Below are positions 21,379 through 30,047 of a stretch of 64,000 bases of DNA, in pieces. A program made the translations under genes and the position numbers. Numbering within the stretch: the first letter of the stretch is position 1; each line of letters opens with the position of its first letter. The notes under the pieces were generated by a model. It had not been told where the DNA came from, did no database searches, and saw nothing but the letters and a program-made list of their open reading frames with translations. Location of the stretch: assembly GCF_004136315.1 (NCBI RefSeq), contig NZ_CP029562.1:6533501-6597500 (forward strand), given 5' to 3'. The DNA is from Mesorhizobium sp. Pch-S (GTDB lineage: Bacteria > Pseudomonadota > Alphaproteobacteria > Rhizobiales > Rhizobiaceae).

Positions 21379-21559
21379 AAGCGTTCTCCATCCATGCCGA
21401 GGTCAAGGCCCGGCCGTTTTCAAACTATGGCACCGCCGGCCCGATACGGACCGTGCTTGGCGGCGTAAGTTCCATATAGTGCGCTCCGGCCAAGAAAACA
21501 CCCGGCCAATCGGAACACACGGCTCTACCAGGCCGAAGCCTGAATGCTTCCCGCCTTTC

Positions 21560-22720
21560 TCAGGCGGCTCTTTCCCGCGCGGCGCGACGGGCGACGATGC
21601 CGGCCAGCGCCTTGCGAAACTGCTCGACTTCATCCGCGGTCGTGGCAGCACCGATCGAAACGCGCAGCGCCCCGCCCTCTTCGCCATGGCCCATCGCCTT
21701 CAGAACGTGGCTCGGGCCGACCTTGCCTGACGAACAGGCGGAGCCCGCCGACAAAGCGACACCTGCAAGATCGAAGGCGATCTGCACCGTCTCGGCCTTG
21801 GCGCCCGGAATAGCGAAGAACGTCGTATTGGCAAGGCGTTCCACGCGCTTTCCGAAAATTTCGGCGTCCGGCACCAATTCGGTCACGATCGCCTCGATGG
21901 CATCACGCCGCTGCCGGACAACCTCGATATCGGCAAGTCCAGCCAACCCTTCGCGTGCGGCAGCGCCAAAACCGGCAATGGCGGCAAGGTTCTCCGTGCC
22001 GCCGCGATGACCCTTCTCCTGGCCGCCGCCGGTAACCAGAGGCGCAGGCATCATCAAATCAGAGGCAGCAACGATGGCCCCTATGCCCTTGGGACCGCCA
22101 AGCTTGTGGGAGGAGAGAATCAAGTAGTCCGCATAAGGCGCTGACATATCGAGCGGAATGCGCCCTGCGGCCTGCACTGCGTCCACCACCAGGAGACCGC
22201 CGGCTGCCTTCACGATCGTGGCAATCTCGGCGATCGGCTGGATGACGCCCGTCTCATTGTTGGCGGCGTGCATGGCTACAAGAGGCAGTCCTTCGGCTTT
22301 GTCGTGGCTAGCGAGTGCCACGCCCAAAGTTTCGAGATCGATGATGCCATCGGGTGTCACGCCGATGCGCACGATCTTCTCCCGTGCGAAACGACCACCG
22401 TTCAGGATGCACGGGTGATCGGCTGCAGAGACGTAGAGGCGCGCCATGCGCAGTGCCGCGCGGCCCATCCGCCAGTCGGGAGACAGCAGTGTCACCGCCG
22501 CTTCCGTAGCGCCTGAGGTGAAGAATACATGATCCGGCTTGGCATTGACCAGTGCGGCCACATCGCGGCGCGCATCTTCAACCAGCCGCCGCGCTGCACG
22601 GCCTTCGGCATGAACCGAGGAGGGATTTGCCGCATCGAGCGCCGCGACCACAGCCACCCGCGCCGCCGGGAGCAGCGGTGCACTGGCATTGTAGTCGAGA
22701 TAGGCGCGATGCTCGGCCAT
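21560..22720 (-). CDS. Group I (NifS/IscS-like) cysteine desulfurase
   Basis: A 386-residue PLP enzyme, first gene of the suf operon and equivalent to sufS2 of Agrobacterium. The PLP lysine is in LILSSHKLGGPKGIGAI, the HAANNETGVIQP segment is typical of class I desulfurases, and the catalytic loop reads ALSAGSACSSGKVGPSHVL. It supplies sulfur alongside SufS. The start at 22720 is divergent from the alpha/beta hydrolase gene; the shared 244-base region carries an Irr-like palindrome. Confidence 0.93.
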   Translation of the reverse strand: MAEHRAYLDYNASAPLLPAARVAVVAALDAANPSSVHAEGRAARRLVEDARRDVAALVNAKPDHVFFTSGATEAAVTLLSPDWRMGRAALRMARLYVSAADHPCILNGGRFAREKIVRIGVTPDGIIDLETLGVALASHDKAEGLPLVAMHAANNETGVIQPIAEIATIVKAAGGLLVVDAVQAAGRIPLDMSAPYADYLILSSHKLGGPKGIGAIVAASDLMMPAPLVTGGGQEKGHRGGTENLAAIAGFGAAAREGLAGLADIEVVRQRRDAIEAIVTELVPDAEIFGKRVERLANTTFFAIPGAKAETVQIAFDLAGVALSAGSACSSGKVGPSHVLKAMGHGEEGGALRVSIGAATTADEVEQFRKALAGIVARRAARERAA

Positions 22721-22821
22721 TTTACCCGGTGTTTTCCCTTCAAAACCCGCTCTCGCAGCGAGAAGCGTTATTTCCTTGAAATTCCAAGGCCAGCCGTCCT
22801 ATTACGCGGCTTGCGGCAGCA

Positions 22822-22847
22822 ATGGCAGAGCCTTACATCTCTGCCAT
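22822..22847. repeat. 9-bp inverted repeat in the suf leader region
   Basis: ATGGCAGAG (22822-22830) and CTCTGCCAT (22839-22847) are perfectly complementary around 8 bases. It lies about 100 bases before the first suf gene and next to the Irr-like box. It could be an operator or a leader stem-loop. Confidence 0.65.
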
Positions 22848-22851
22848 GCAG

Positions 22852-22868
22852 TTTTGAACAGTTCTAAA
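22852..22868. promoter_or_regulatory. Irr-like iron control element
   Basis: TTTTGAA-CAG-TTCTAAA is a 7-N3-7 palindrome with one mismatched pair. It resembles the iron control element TTTAGAA-N3-TTCTAAA that Irr binds in rhizobia. It lies between the suf operon and the divergent hydrolase gene. Rhizobial suf operons are known to be iron-controlled (Irr, RirA), which fits. Confidence 0.6.
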
Positions 22869-22964
22869 CTAGCTTCTAGGTAGGCGCTCGCCTTGCGTCA
22901 AGCTTGGATTGAAGCCGGAGTTGGAATTGTTCGGACACCATATAGCGTACACCAGGAGTTATTG

Positions 22965-23639
22965 ATGCCAGAGGTCATTTTCGCCGGTCCGGCCGGTCGC
23001 CTTGAAGGTCGCTACCAGCCTTCCAAGGAAAAGAGCGCGCCGATCGCCATCGTTCTGCATCCACACCCGCAGTTCGGCGGCACGATGAACAACAAGATCG
23101 TCTACGACCTCTTTTATATGTTCCAGAAGCGCAATTTCACCACGCTGCGCTTCAATTTCCGCAGCATCGGCCGCAGCCAGGGCGAGTTCGATCACGGCAC
23201 AGGCGAACTTTCGGATGCCGCCGCGGCGCTCGACTGGGTGCAGTCGCTGCATCCCGATTCCAAGAGCTGCTGGGTGGCAGGCTATTCCTTCGGTGCCTGG
23301 ATCGGCATGCAGTTGCTTATGCGCCGCCCGGAGATCGAAGGCTTCATTTCGGTGGCGCCACAGCCCAACACTTATGATTTCTCCTTCCTGGCGCCTTGCC
23401 CGTCTTCGGGCCTGATCATCCATGGCGACGCCGACAAGGTGGCGCCCGCGAAAGACGTTCAGGGGCTGGTCGACAAGCTGCATACCCAGAAGGGCATCAC
23501 CATCACCCAGAAGACGCTCCCGGGGGCGAACCACTTCTTCGCCAATGACGCCGAGCTGCTGATCGAAGAATGCGCGGATTATCTCGACCGCCGTCTCGCC
23601 GGCGAACTGGCCGACCCGCGCCCGAAGCGACTGCGCTAG
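22965..23639 (+). CDS. Alpha/beta hydrolase, COG2945-like
   Basis: A 224-residue alpha/beta-hydrolase. Conserved features of the group are HPHPQFGGTMNNKIV near the N terminus (residues 34-48), the RFNFRSIGRSQGEFDHG loop, the nucleophile elbow GYSFGAW (Ser, about residue 108), the acid in IIHGDADKVAP and the histidine in LPGANHFF. The substrate is unknown; some relatives act on small esters or dienelactones. The ATG at 22965 has CAGGAG six bases upstream; the longer frame from 22893 is less likely. Confidence 0.87.
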   Translation: MPEVIFAGPAGRLEGRYQPSKEKSAPIAIVLHPHPQFGGTMNNKIVYDLFYMFQKRNFTTLRFNFRSIGRSQGEFDHGTGELSDAAAALDWVQSLHPDSKSCWVAGYSFGAWIGMQLLMRRPEIEGFISVAPQPNTYDFSFLAPCPSSGLIIHGDADKVAPAKDVQGLVDKLHTQKGITITQKTLPGANHFFANDAELLIEECADYLDRRLAGELADPRPKRLR

Positions 23640-23675
23640 AACGCTCATGCCGGCTGGCCGGCAGCAGGACTACAC

Positions 23676-24113
23676 ATGAAAATAAGATCCTACGCCGAGC
23701 GCGATACTGCGCGCCTGGTCGATATCTGGCTTGCCGCCGTGCGCGCCACGCATCATTTCCTGACCGAGGACGACATCCGCTTCTTCGAGCCACGGCTGCG
23801 GGATCTGCACATACCGGCGCTGGAAGTCTACGTCGCAGAAGGCGATGACGGCCAGTTGCTGGGCTTTGCCGGGCTGGATGGCGCAAATCTCGAAATGCTG
23901 TTCATCGATCCGTCTCATCATGGACACGGCATCGGCAGGCAGCTGGTCGACCATGCCGTCGCGCTGAAGGGACGTCTGAAGGTGGACGTCAACGAACAGA
24001 ATCCGGGTGCGCTGGCCTTTTATCTCAAATGCGGCTTCACACAGGTCGGTCGTTCCGAGCTCGACGGCTCCGGAAAGCCTTTTCCGCTGCTGCATCTTGC
24101 GCAGCTGGGCTGA
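23676..24113 (+). CDS. GNAT acetyltransferase, YjaB-like
   Basis: A 145-residue GNAT-fold protein. It aligns well by eye with E. coli YjaB: WLAAVRATHHFLTEDDI, LEMLFIDPSHHGHGIGRQLVDHA (acetyl-CoA site), the VNEQNPGALAFYLKCGF segment and the ending GRSELDGSGKPFPLLHLAQLG. The natural acceptor of YjaB is not settled, so no substrate is given. It follows the hydrolase by 36 bases and may be co-transcribed. Confidence 0.88.
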   Translation: MKIRSYAERDTARLVDIWLAAVRATHHFLTEDDIRFFEPRLRDLHIPALEVYVAEGDDGQLLGFAGLDGANLEMLFIDPSHHGHGIGRQLVDHAVALKGRLKVDVNEQNPGALAFYLKCGFTQVGRSELDGSGKPFPLLHLAQLG

Positions 24114-24193
24114 GACAGTCGTAATCCGCAACAGGAGCATTGCGTCAAAGCCACGTTGATTTCAGGGTAGTCCTTGAGAGAAGGATTTCACCC

Positions 24194-24841
24194 TTGTACC
24201 AGCCGCCGCATTTCAATGAGACGCGCCTCGAGGTCCTGCACGCGCTGATCCGCGCGCATCCGCTGGGACTGTTGATCTCCAACGGCGTAGACGGACCCGT
24301 CGCCGATCCGATCCCGTTCCTGCTCGACGCTGAAACCGATACGCACGGCAAGCTGAGAGCGCATCTGGCCAAAGCCAATCCACACTGGCGGCTGATTTCG
24401 GACAATCCATCAGCCAGGGTTCTGGTCGTCTTCCAGGGCAGCGATGCCTATGTCACGCCATCCTGGTACGAAACCAAGCGCGAAACCGGCAAGGTGGTGC
24501 CGACGTGGAACTATGCCACTGTGCAGGTGCGCGGAACGGCAAAAATCGTAGCCGACAACGCATGGCTTGCGCGGCAGATAAACGATCTCACCGGCAAGCA
24601 GGAAGACGGGCGCGAACACTCCTGGGCGGTTACCGACGCCCCACCGGAATTCATCCAGGCTCAGATCAAGGGCATCATTGGCCTGGAAATCACGATCGAA
24701 GACATCACAGGCAAATGGAAAGTGAGCCAGAATCGGCCCGTTGCCGACCGTGAAGGCGTGGCAAGCGGCCTCGACCGTGAAACCTCGCCGCATTCGCCCG
24801 ACATGGCGGCGCTGGTGCGCCGTTATGGCGGGCTCGACTGA
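24194..24841 (+). CDS. PaiB-like FMN-binding protein
   Basis: A 215-residue protein of the PaiB (FMN-binding, split-barrel) family. The family N terminus is normally MYQPxHF; here the same sequence, YQPPHFNE, follows a TTG at 24194 with AGAAGG nine bases upstream, so TTG is taken as the start. The FMN-fold segments PLGLLISNGVDGPVADPIPFLL, WYETKRETGKVVPTWNYATVQVRG and the C-terminal KWKVSQNRPVADREGVASGL are intact. Bacillus PaiB acts as a negative regulator of protease genes; a regulatory role here is not shown. Confidence 0.85.
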   Translation: MYQPPHFNETRLEVLHALIRAHPLGLLISNGVDGPVADPIPFLLDAETDTHGKLRAHLAKANPHWRLISDNPSARVLVVFQGSDAYVTPSWYETKRETGKVVPTWNYATVQVRGTAKIVADNAWLARQINDLTGKQEDGREHSWAVTDAPPEFIQAQIKGIIGLEITIEDITGKWKVSQNRPVADREGVASGLDRETSPHSPDMAALVRRYGGLD

Positions 24842-24849
24842 TCGGCCCC

Positions 24850-24951
24850 TGAGCGTTTCCGTTTTCCACGGAAACGCCGAAACGCTCAAACTTTTTGTTT
24901 TCGCGCAATTCCGGACGGGAAGCCGCTACGCACTTTCCTGGAATGGCTTTA
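24850..24951. repeat. Palindromic intergenic mosaic repeat, copy C
   Basis: About 100 bases in the same orientation as copy B (GAGCGTTTCCG, CGGAAACGC, AATTCCGGACGGGAAGCCG, CTGGAATGGCT). It fills the gap between the convergent paiB-like and PAP2 genes, and its right end supplies the TAA stop codon of the PAP2 gene. Confidence 0.87.
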
Positions 24952-25812
24952 GTGCAGGGTTGCGGGCTGTTTGCGGGCGATCAGGTTTCCGGGAGCTGTG
25001 GCACTTCTTGGCGTGCGCCAGACCGTCCGTCTCGGAAGGGGCAGGCCGACCGGGTTTGAACGGAACAGGAAACCCAGGCGTGCACAGACGATCGCAGCCA
25101 CAACCGCAAGGCCGAAACCGAGGCCGAAGCCGACAATGGTGTCGCTGGGATAATGAGCACCGACGAAGATACGCGTTGCCGCCAGCCACAGGCCGAGGAG
25201 CAGGAACCAGTACCTTCCACGCGGGAACAAAAGCATCAGAACGGCCGCGACCGATCCGATCGTCGTGGCATGCCCGGACGGGAAGGAAGCGAAGATGGCT
25301 TTCACCGTGAACGGATGAAACGAGAACGCACCATACGTTTCGTAGAGCGCGGGGCGGGCGCGACCGAACAAGATCTTCAGGACGATGGTCAGCAATCCGG
25401 GCAAACCGACAGCCACAAGGACGAAAAGTGCAATGGAGGTGCGGTTGTAGACCGCCATCAGTTGTTTGCGACCAAGACCCGTCCAGTCGATCTGATTGGC
25501 CACCAACAACCATGCCGCCGCTGGCCAGAGATACCACTCCCCCAATCCCAGCGGTGTGGACATTTCAGCCAGCGCACCAAAAACCGGGTGCCAATCGCGT
25601 ATCGAAGCGTGATCGAGATAGATGGCTGCCAGTCCCGCCAGAAGGACACAGCCGATTGTCCAGGGCAGCCAGAATATCCGGTCATATTGCGCCGGTCGGC
25701 GGTGGAAACGGCGACCAATAACAGCAAAGGTGGTGGCCGTGTTCGTCCGGCTGCGCGCAAGCATGCGCTGCAGCAGCGGCCGTGGTGGCGCGCCGGCGTC
25801 CTTCATAATCAA
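24949..25812 (-). CDS. PAP2-family membrane phosphatase
   Basis: A 287-residue integral membrane phosphatase of the PAP2 superfamily. The three catalytic motifs are clear: KILFGRARP (motif 1, about residue 145), FPSGHAT (motif 2, about 172) and TRIFVGAHYPSD (motif 3, about 212). About six hydrophobic helices surround them. Likely substrates are lipid phosphates such as undecaprenyl diphosphate, phosphatidylglycerol phosphate or lipid A phosphate. It lies 93 bases after the GT39 gene, in an envelope-lipid neighbourhood. Two close ATGs (25812, 25806) are possible starts. Confidence 0.9.
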   Translation of the reverse strand: MIMKDAGAPPRPLLQRMLARSRTNTATTFAVIGRRFHRRPAQYDRIFWLPWTIGCVLLAGLAAIYLDHASIRDWHPVFGALAEMSTPLGLGEWYLWPAAAWLLVANQIDWTGLGRKQLMAVYNRTSIALFVLVAVGLPGLLTIVLKILFGRARPALYETYGAFSFHPFTVKAIFASFPSGHATTIGSVAAVLMLLFPRGRYWFLLLGLWLAATRIFVGAHYPSDTIVGFGLGFGLAVVAAIVCARLGFLFRSNPVGLPLPRRTVWRTPRSATAPGNLIARKQPATLH

Positions 25813-25905
25813 AGCCCCTTACCCCAGTTCCGCCAATCAGCGGCAGCAACACATCGGTAGAGTGACGCTATCATGACAGATCATCAAGGTCTGGCTAATG
25901 AACGG

Positions 25906-27552
25906 TCAAGGATTGGCGACCCTGTAGAGCCCGAGTGCCAACTTGTCGCCGGACGAGTAGTTGGTGCCGTCGATTTCCTTCAGGCGCGCTGCCGTCTTCC
26001 CTGACCCGGCCAGCGCGGACTGAAGTGCGGGCTCGTCGGCAACAGGAACCAGTGCAAGCGCGCAAGCCGGGTCCATTGCAAGATGGGCAGCGGCCCCTTG
26101 TGTATCGGTCAGCTTGGTATTGGTGCCGGCCATGAAGATCAGGCTCGGTTCATGGTATTGAGAAGACGCCAGAATTGAATTCTGACACGGTTTGCTTTCC
26201 TGGATCGCAGCAACGATGCGCGGCGTAAGCCACATCGGCGTCAGGGACGGCACGATGAGACCGATCAACACAGCGTATGCTGCTCCCGCGGCCGCTGCGG
26301 CGGCACCAACACGGTTCAACGAAAGCTGCAATTGGCGCGGGAATGCCAGATAGCCCGCTGCGAGCGCGAAAACGGCCGCCGGAATGCTCCACGGATTGAA
26401 CGCACCAGTCAAATACAGCGGCGCCCCGACGGCGACCGCCGCCAGCCCGAGCGTGACGACGACAAGACCGAAGGCCGTCGCCCAATAGAGCCACGTCTGC
26501 CAGCGCTTCAGGACGGCCTGCTCGGGCGACAGGGTCAGCAGCCAGCCGACAAGCAGCGCGACGGCCGGATAGGCCGGCAGGACATAATGCGGCAGCTTGG
26601 TGGGCACCAGTTCGAGAAGGATCCAGAACGGGATGTACCACGCCAGGCAGAAGCGCAGCCGCGGGTCATTGCGCACATGATTGAGAGCTGCCAGTCCCGC
26701 TCCGAGCGCGATCAGGCTGAAGGGCCACATGAACAGCGAATAGGTCAGCGAATAATAGCCCGGAGGCATGCCGTGCGATTCCTGGCCGTCGGCAACCTTG
26801 CCGACCAGGTCCTTTCCGACAGCTTCCTGCCAGAAGGCACCACCACTCTTCCAGGTGATGATGGCAAGCCAGGGCACCACGATGAGAGCCGCCAGAAGCA
26901 GGCCCCGCCCGGCCTTCAGTCGCGACAGCCAACGTGCGTCGCGTTCGAAAGCGAGCAGGATCAGGATGGTGACAAGCGACAATGCCGGCGTGATCGGTCC
27001 CTTGATGAGGATACCGACCCCTTGCGCAATCCAGAACAGCCACGGCAGATATGCGGCCGACGGCTGGTCGCGGCGTGCCGCGACATAGATCTGCGCCAAT
27101 GCGCCCTGCGCGAGCACACAACAGGCCAGGAGGAACGCATCGGTCTTGGCGATACGCCCCTCGAAAGCCGTGGCAAAGATGGCAGCGAGCACCAGACCGG
27201 CAGCCATACCGGCATTTGCTCCAAACAGAATCGTTGCCGTCCACGCCGTCGCAACCACTGCAATGGCGATGCCCAGCGCCGAAACGAGACGATAGATCCA
27301 GATCGGAGCACCGGCCCCCTCGCCGCTCAATCCCACTGCCGCTGACTGCAGCCAGTAGATGCCGATCGGTTTCTTGTAGCGCGAGGCATCCTGGAAACGG
27401 ATGTCCATGTAGTCGCCGCTCTCGGCCATCTGCTTGGTGGCCTGCACGAAACGCGCTTCATCGCGGTCCACCACCGGCAGGCTGGCGAGCCCCGACGCAG
27501 AGAGCACGAGACTGAAGAGAAACAGAAACAGATATTTCCTGGTCATCTCCAC
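25906..27552 (-). CDS. GT39/ArnT-like glycosyltransferase
   Basis: A 548-residue polytopic membrane glycosyltransferase of family GT39/ArnT. The first periplasmic loop has the DE motif expected for catalysis (LPVVDRDEARFVQATKQM, about residues 26-43) and the YKKPIGIYWLQSA segment. At least ten further hydrophobic helices follow, then a soluble C-terminal part. ArnT-type enzymes transfer a sugar from a polyprenyl phosphate to lipid A or core. Its neighbours, a LAB_N small protein and a DPM/ArnC-like GT2, would make the donor. By analogy with RgtA-F of Rhizobium the sugar may be galacturonic acid; this is inference. Confidence 0.9.
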   Translation of the reverse strand: MEMTRKYLFLFLFSLVLSASGLASLPVVDRDEARFVQATKQMAESGDYMDIRFQDASRYKKPIGIYWLQSAAVGLSGEGAGAPIWIYRLVSALGIAIAVVATAWTATILFGANAGMAAGLVLAAIFATAFEGRIAKTDAFLLACCVLAQGALAQIYVAARRDQPSAAYLPWLFWIAQGVGILIKGPITPALSLVTILILLAFERDARWLSRLKAGRGLLLAALIVVPWLAIITWKSGGAFWQEAVGKDLVGKVADGQESHGMPPGYYSLTYSLFMWPFSLIALGAGLAALNHVRNDPRLRFCLAWYIPFWILLELVPTKLPHYVLPAYPAVALLVGWLLTLSPEQAVLKRWQTWLYWATAFGLVVVTLGLAAVAVGAPLYLTGAFNPWSIPAAVFALAAGYLAFPRQLQLSLNRVGAAAAAAGAAYAVLIGLIVPSLTPMWLTPRIVAAIQESKPCQNSILASSQYHEPSLIFMAGTNTKLTDTQGAAAHLAMDPACALALVPVADEPALQSALAGSGKTAARLKEIDGTNYSSGDKLALGLYRVANP

Positions 27553-27607
27553 GCGCTTGATCTCCTGTCGAAAGATTGACCCGCCGTGGACGCCCGCGCC
27601 ATTGAGG

Positions 27608-27940
27608 TCAGTCGACCTTGCTCATGGCGGCCTTACGCTCATTGGCGATCAGCCAGAGATTGCGGATATAGATGAAGAGGCCCAGCCCCTGCCCGGCGAT
27701 AAACACCGGGTCACGGCGCTGTATTGCGTAGATCAGGAGCAGGCCGCCGCCGCCGAGCGAAAAAAACCAGAAAGCAATCGGTACCACCGAACGCTTGGCC
27801 CGTTCGGAAGCGACCCATTGCACCACGAAGCGCATGGTGAAGAAGAACTGCGCGATGAAGCCGAGCAACACCCAGCCGTCGAACTGCTGCACAAAGACTT
27901 CGTGCAGCCAGGTCACCAGTTCCTGGAACACACTATCCAT
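27608..27940 (-). CDS. LAB_N domain small membrane protein
   Basis: A 110-residue protein made of the lipid-A-disaccharide-synthase N-terminal (LAB_N) domain only. Features are FVVQWVASERAKRSVVPIAFWFFSLGGGGLLLIYAI and a last helix with IRNLWLIANE. Three transmembrane helices are likely. Stand-alone LAB_N proteins often sit with polyprenyl-phosphate sugar synthases. Its start overlaps the end of the GT2 gene by 8 bases, so it is translated with it; the long in-frame extension upstream is rejected. Confidence 0.9.
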   Translation of the reverse strand: MDSVFQELVTWLHEVFVQQFDGWVLLGFIAQFFFTMRFVVQWVASERAKRSVVPIAFWFFSLGGGGLLLIYAIQRRDPVFIAGQGLGLFIYIRNLWLIANERKAAMSKVD

Positions 27941-28667
27941 GCGTGATTTCCCTTGCCTTTGGCATACGCCGACGCCTGCGCCGCAGCCACCAAACCCCGA
28001 GCAGATCGGCAGCGCCCTGCAGCCCCCGATCAAAGATGCCGTAATTGGACTTGCCGTGACGGCGCGAGCGGTCGACCACGTCGCGATGCACCACGCCGTA
28101 GCCTTCCTGGATAACGAGCGCCGGCACGAAGCGATGCGTGCCGTCGAAGAAGGGGAGCTTGCGGAATATCTCGGTACGCACGGCCTTCAGCCCGCAGCCG
28201 GTATCACGGGTCTGGTCGTGCAGGATGGCGTTTCGCAACCAGTTGGCGAAACGCGAGGCAAGCTGCTTGGCCTTGCTGTCGCGCCGCTTCAGGCGCTGGC
28301 CCTGGGCCGCGCCGACCTCCGACCCGGCCTCGCGCAGCGCATCGACCAACACCGGGATGTACTGCGGATCGTTCTGGCCATCGCCGTCGATGGTCGCGAC
28401 GATGTCGCCACGCGCCACCCAGACACCGGAACGCACGGCAAGGCTCTGACCGGACGACTTCTCATGGCGGATGTGGCGAACCGGAAACGGTTGCGCGGCA
28501 TCCAGGGCGGCAAGCACCGTCGCTGTGTCGTCGGTCGAACCGTCGTCAACGACGATAACCTCGAAGTCACGCCCGTTCATGGCCGTTGCGATCTCGTCGA
28601 TCAGCAGAGGCAGGTTAGCCGCCTCATTGCGGCCTGGTATGACGATGGAGATCAGGGCGTCCGCCAT
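27933..28667 (-). CDS. GT2 polyprenyl-phosphate sugar synthase (ArnC/DPM-like)
   Basis: A 244-residue GT2 glycosyltransferase. The GT-A core shows ISIVIPGRNEAANLPLLIDEI at residues 6-26, FEVIVVDDGSTDDTATVL (DD motif), the DGDGQNDPQYIP metal site and KAVRTEIFRKLPFFDGTHRF. It lacks the long membrane C terminus of ArnC and so resembles DPM1/RgtE-type synthases, which charge a polyprenyl phosphate with a sugar on the cytosolic face. It overlaps the LAB_N gene and precedes the GT39 gene, forming a three-gene envelope-sugar unit. Confidence 0.9.
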   Translation of the reverse strand: MADALISIVIPGRNEAANLPLLIDEIATAMNGRDFEVIVVDDGSTDDTATVLAALDAAQPFPVRHIRHEKSSGQSLAVRSGVWVARGDIVATIDGDGQNDPQYIPVLVDALREAGSEVGAAQGQRLKRRDSKAKQLASRFANWLRNAILHDQTRDTGCGLKAVRTEIFRKLPFFDGTHRFVPALVIQEGYGVVHRDVVDRSRRHGKSNYGIFDRGLQGAADLLGVWWLRRRRRRMPKAREITHG

Positions 28668-28818
28668 GGCAATCAGATCGACCGAACAGCTTCACGGATG
28701 TCGAGCGACGCGGTCGGCCCGACGCGTCCCTGGAATGGCGGCGCGTCCACCGGAACGCGGGGCTTTCCTTACGCCAGCGGCCAGATCGTGGCAAGCGTCC
28801 GGGACACGCCAATACCGT

Positions 28819-29943
28819 TCACGGACGCGTGATCAGTCCACCTGTCACAGCGTCGCTGCAGCCGGTCGTGGTCGGAAAGGTCAACGGAAGACCGCGCTCG
28901 GCACGCACGGCGAGATAGGCCCAGGCCTCTGCTTCTGTGGCGTCACCATTGAAACCGGCATCCTCGGCCAGGATCACCTGCGCACCGGCCTTCAGCGCAC
29001 CGGCGCGCAGGTCGCCGACGATATGCGGGTTCTTGCGGCCGCCACCGCACACGATCCACAGTCGCGGCGCTTCCGGCATATGGTCGGCGGATTTGAGGAT
29101 GGCCTCAGCCGACACGCTGGCCAGCGTGCGGGCACCGTCGGCGAGTTCCAGACCCTCGACTTCATCAAGCGTGAAATCATTGCGATCCAGGGACTTGGGA
29201 CCGGATTTGGCGAAGAAGGGACTGTCAAGATAACGCTCGACAACAGAGAGGATCACAGCACCTTCGCTGGCGATTGCACCGCCGGCATCGAAGGGCACGC
29301 CCCCTTCGCGCGACACCCATTGATCGATCAGCGTGTTGCCAGGTCCTGTGTCGAAGGCGACAGGATCGCCGCTTTCCCCGACATAGGTGATGTTGGAAAT
29401 TCCGCCGATGTTGACGAACACGACCGGATATTCGCCAGCAAAGGGCTGAGGCAGTGTTCTCGCCAGCGCAGCATGATAGGCGGGAACCAGCGGCGCTCCC
29501 TGCCCACCGTGCAGCATGTCATTGGCACGCATGTCATAAACCACGGGCAAACCGGTGCGCGCTGCCAGCAACAGCCCATCACCGAGCTGGACCGTCAGCC
29601 CCAGATGTGGCCGGTGCAGCACGGTCTGGCCGTGGAAGCCGACCAGGTCGGGCTGCCCCCATTTTCCAGCATCCGCAGCCAGAAACCGCGTCACCGCATC
29701 CGCGTGCCTCTCCGTGATCTCCCGCTCGAGTCCGGCAAGCATTCCCGGACGCTCCTCACGCAGGACGATTGCCTTGGCCTCCTCCAGCCCGACCGTGATG
29801 CGCTGGCGGAAGGCCGCCTCGTAAGGCACGAAGAAGGATGGACCGCGCTCGAGTGCATTTTCGCCGTCGCTACGCAGCATGGCGAGGTCGATGCCATCCA
29901 TGGAGGTACCGCTCATCAGGCCGATTGCGCAGAATTGGGGCAT
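28819..29943 (-). CDS. anmK: Anhydro-N-acetylmuramic acid kinase
   Basis: A 374-residue AnmK, which both opens the 1,6-anhydro ring and phosphorylates anhydro-MurNAc from cell-wall recycling to MurNAc 6-phosphate. The ATP-binding start [16 protein letters not shown] (residues 8-23), the [10 protein letters not shown] phosphate loop, [12 protein letters not shown] and the C-terminal GGGRKNPHI are present. The ATG at 29943 is chosen as the family N terminus. It is divergent from tyrS, with about 100 bases between. Confidence 0.96.
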   Translation of the reverse strand: MPQFCAIGLMSGTSMDGIDLAMLRSDGENALERGPSFFVPYEAAFRQRITVGLEEAKAIVLREERPGMLAGLEREITERHADAVTRFLAADAGKWGQPDLVGFHGQTVLHRPHLGLTVQLGDGLLLAARTGLPVVYDMRANDMLHGGQGAPLVPAYHAALARTLPQPFAGEYPVVFVNIGGISNITYVGESGDPVAFDTGPGNTLIDQWVSREGGVPFDAGGAIASEGAVILSVVERYLDSPFFAKSGPKSLDRNDFTLDEVEGLELADGARTLASVSAEAILKSADHMPEAPRLWIVCGGGRKNPHIVGDLRAGALKAGAQVILAEDAGFNGDATEAEAWAYLAVRAERGLPLTFPTTTGCSDAVTGGLITRP

Positions 29944-30047
29944 TCCTGACCTATATTCTTGTGATTCCAGGCCCGGCGATGCTAAAGGCCCGGAGCAGCG
30001 CACGCCAAGGGCTGCGCTGCTTTCTCGTTGTTTTCCGGAATCCAGTC

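Noticed and set aside
23646..23665. Terminator after the alpha/beta hydrolase
   Set aside because: The short CCGGC inverted repeat has a 4-base loop and no T-tract, and the next gene follows after 36 bases; co-transcription is more likely.
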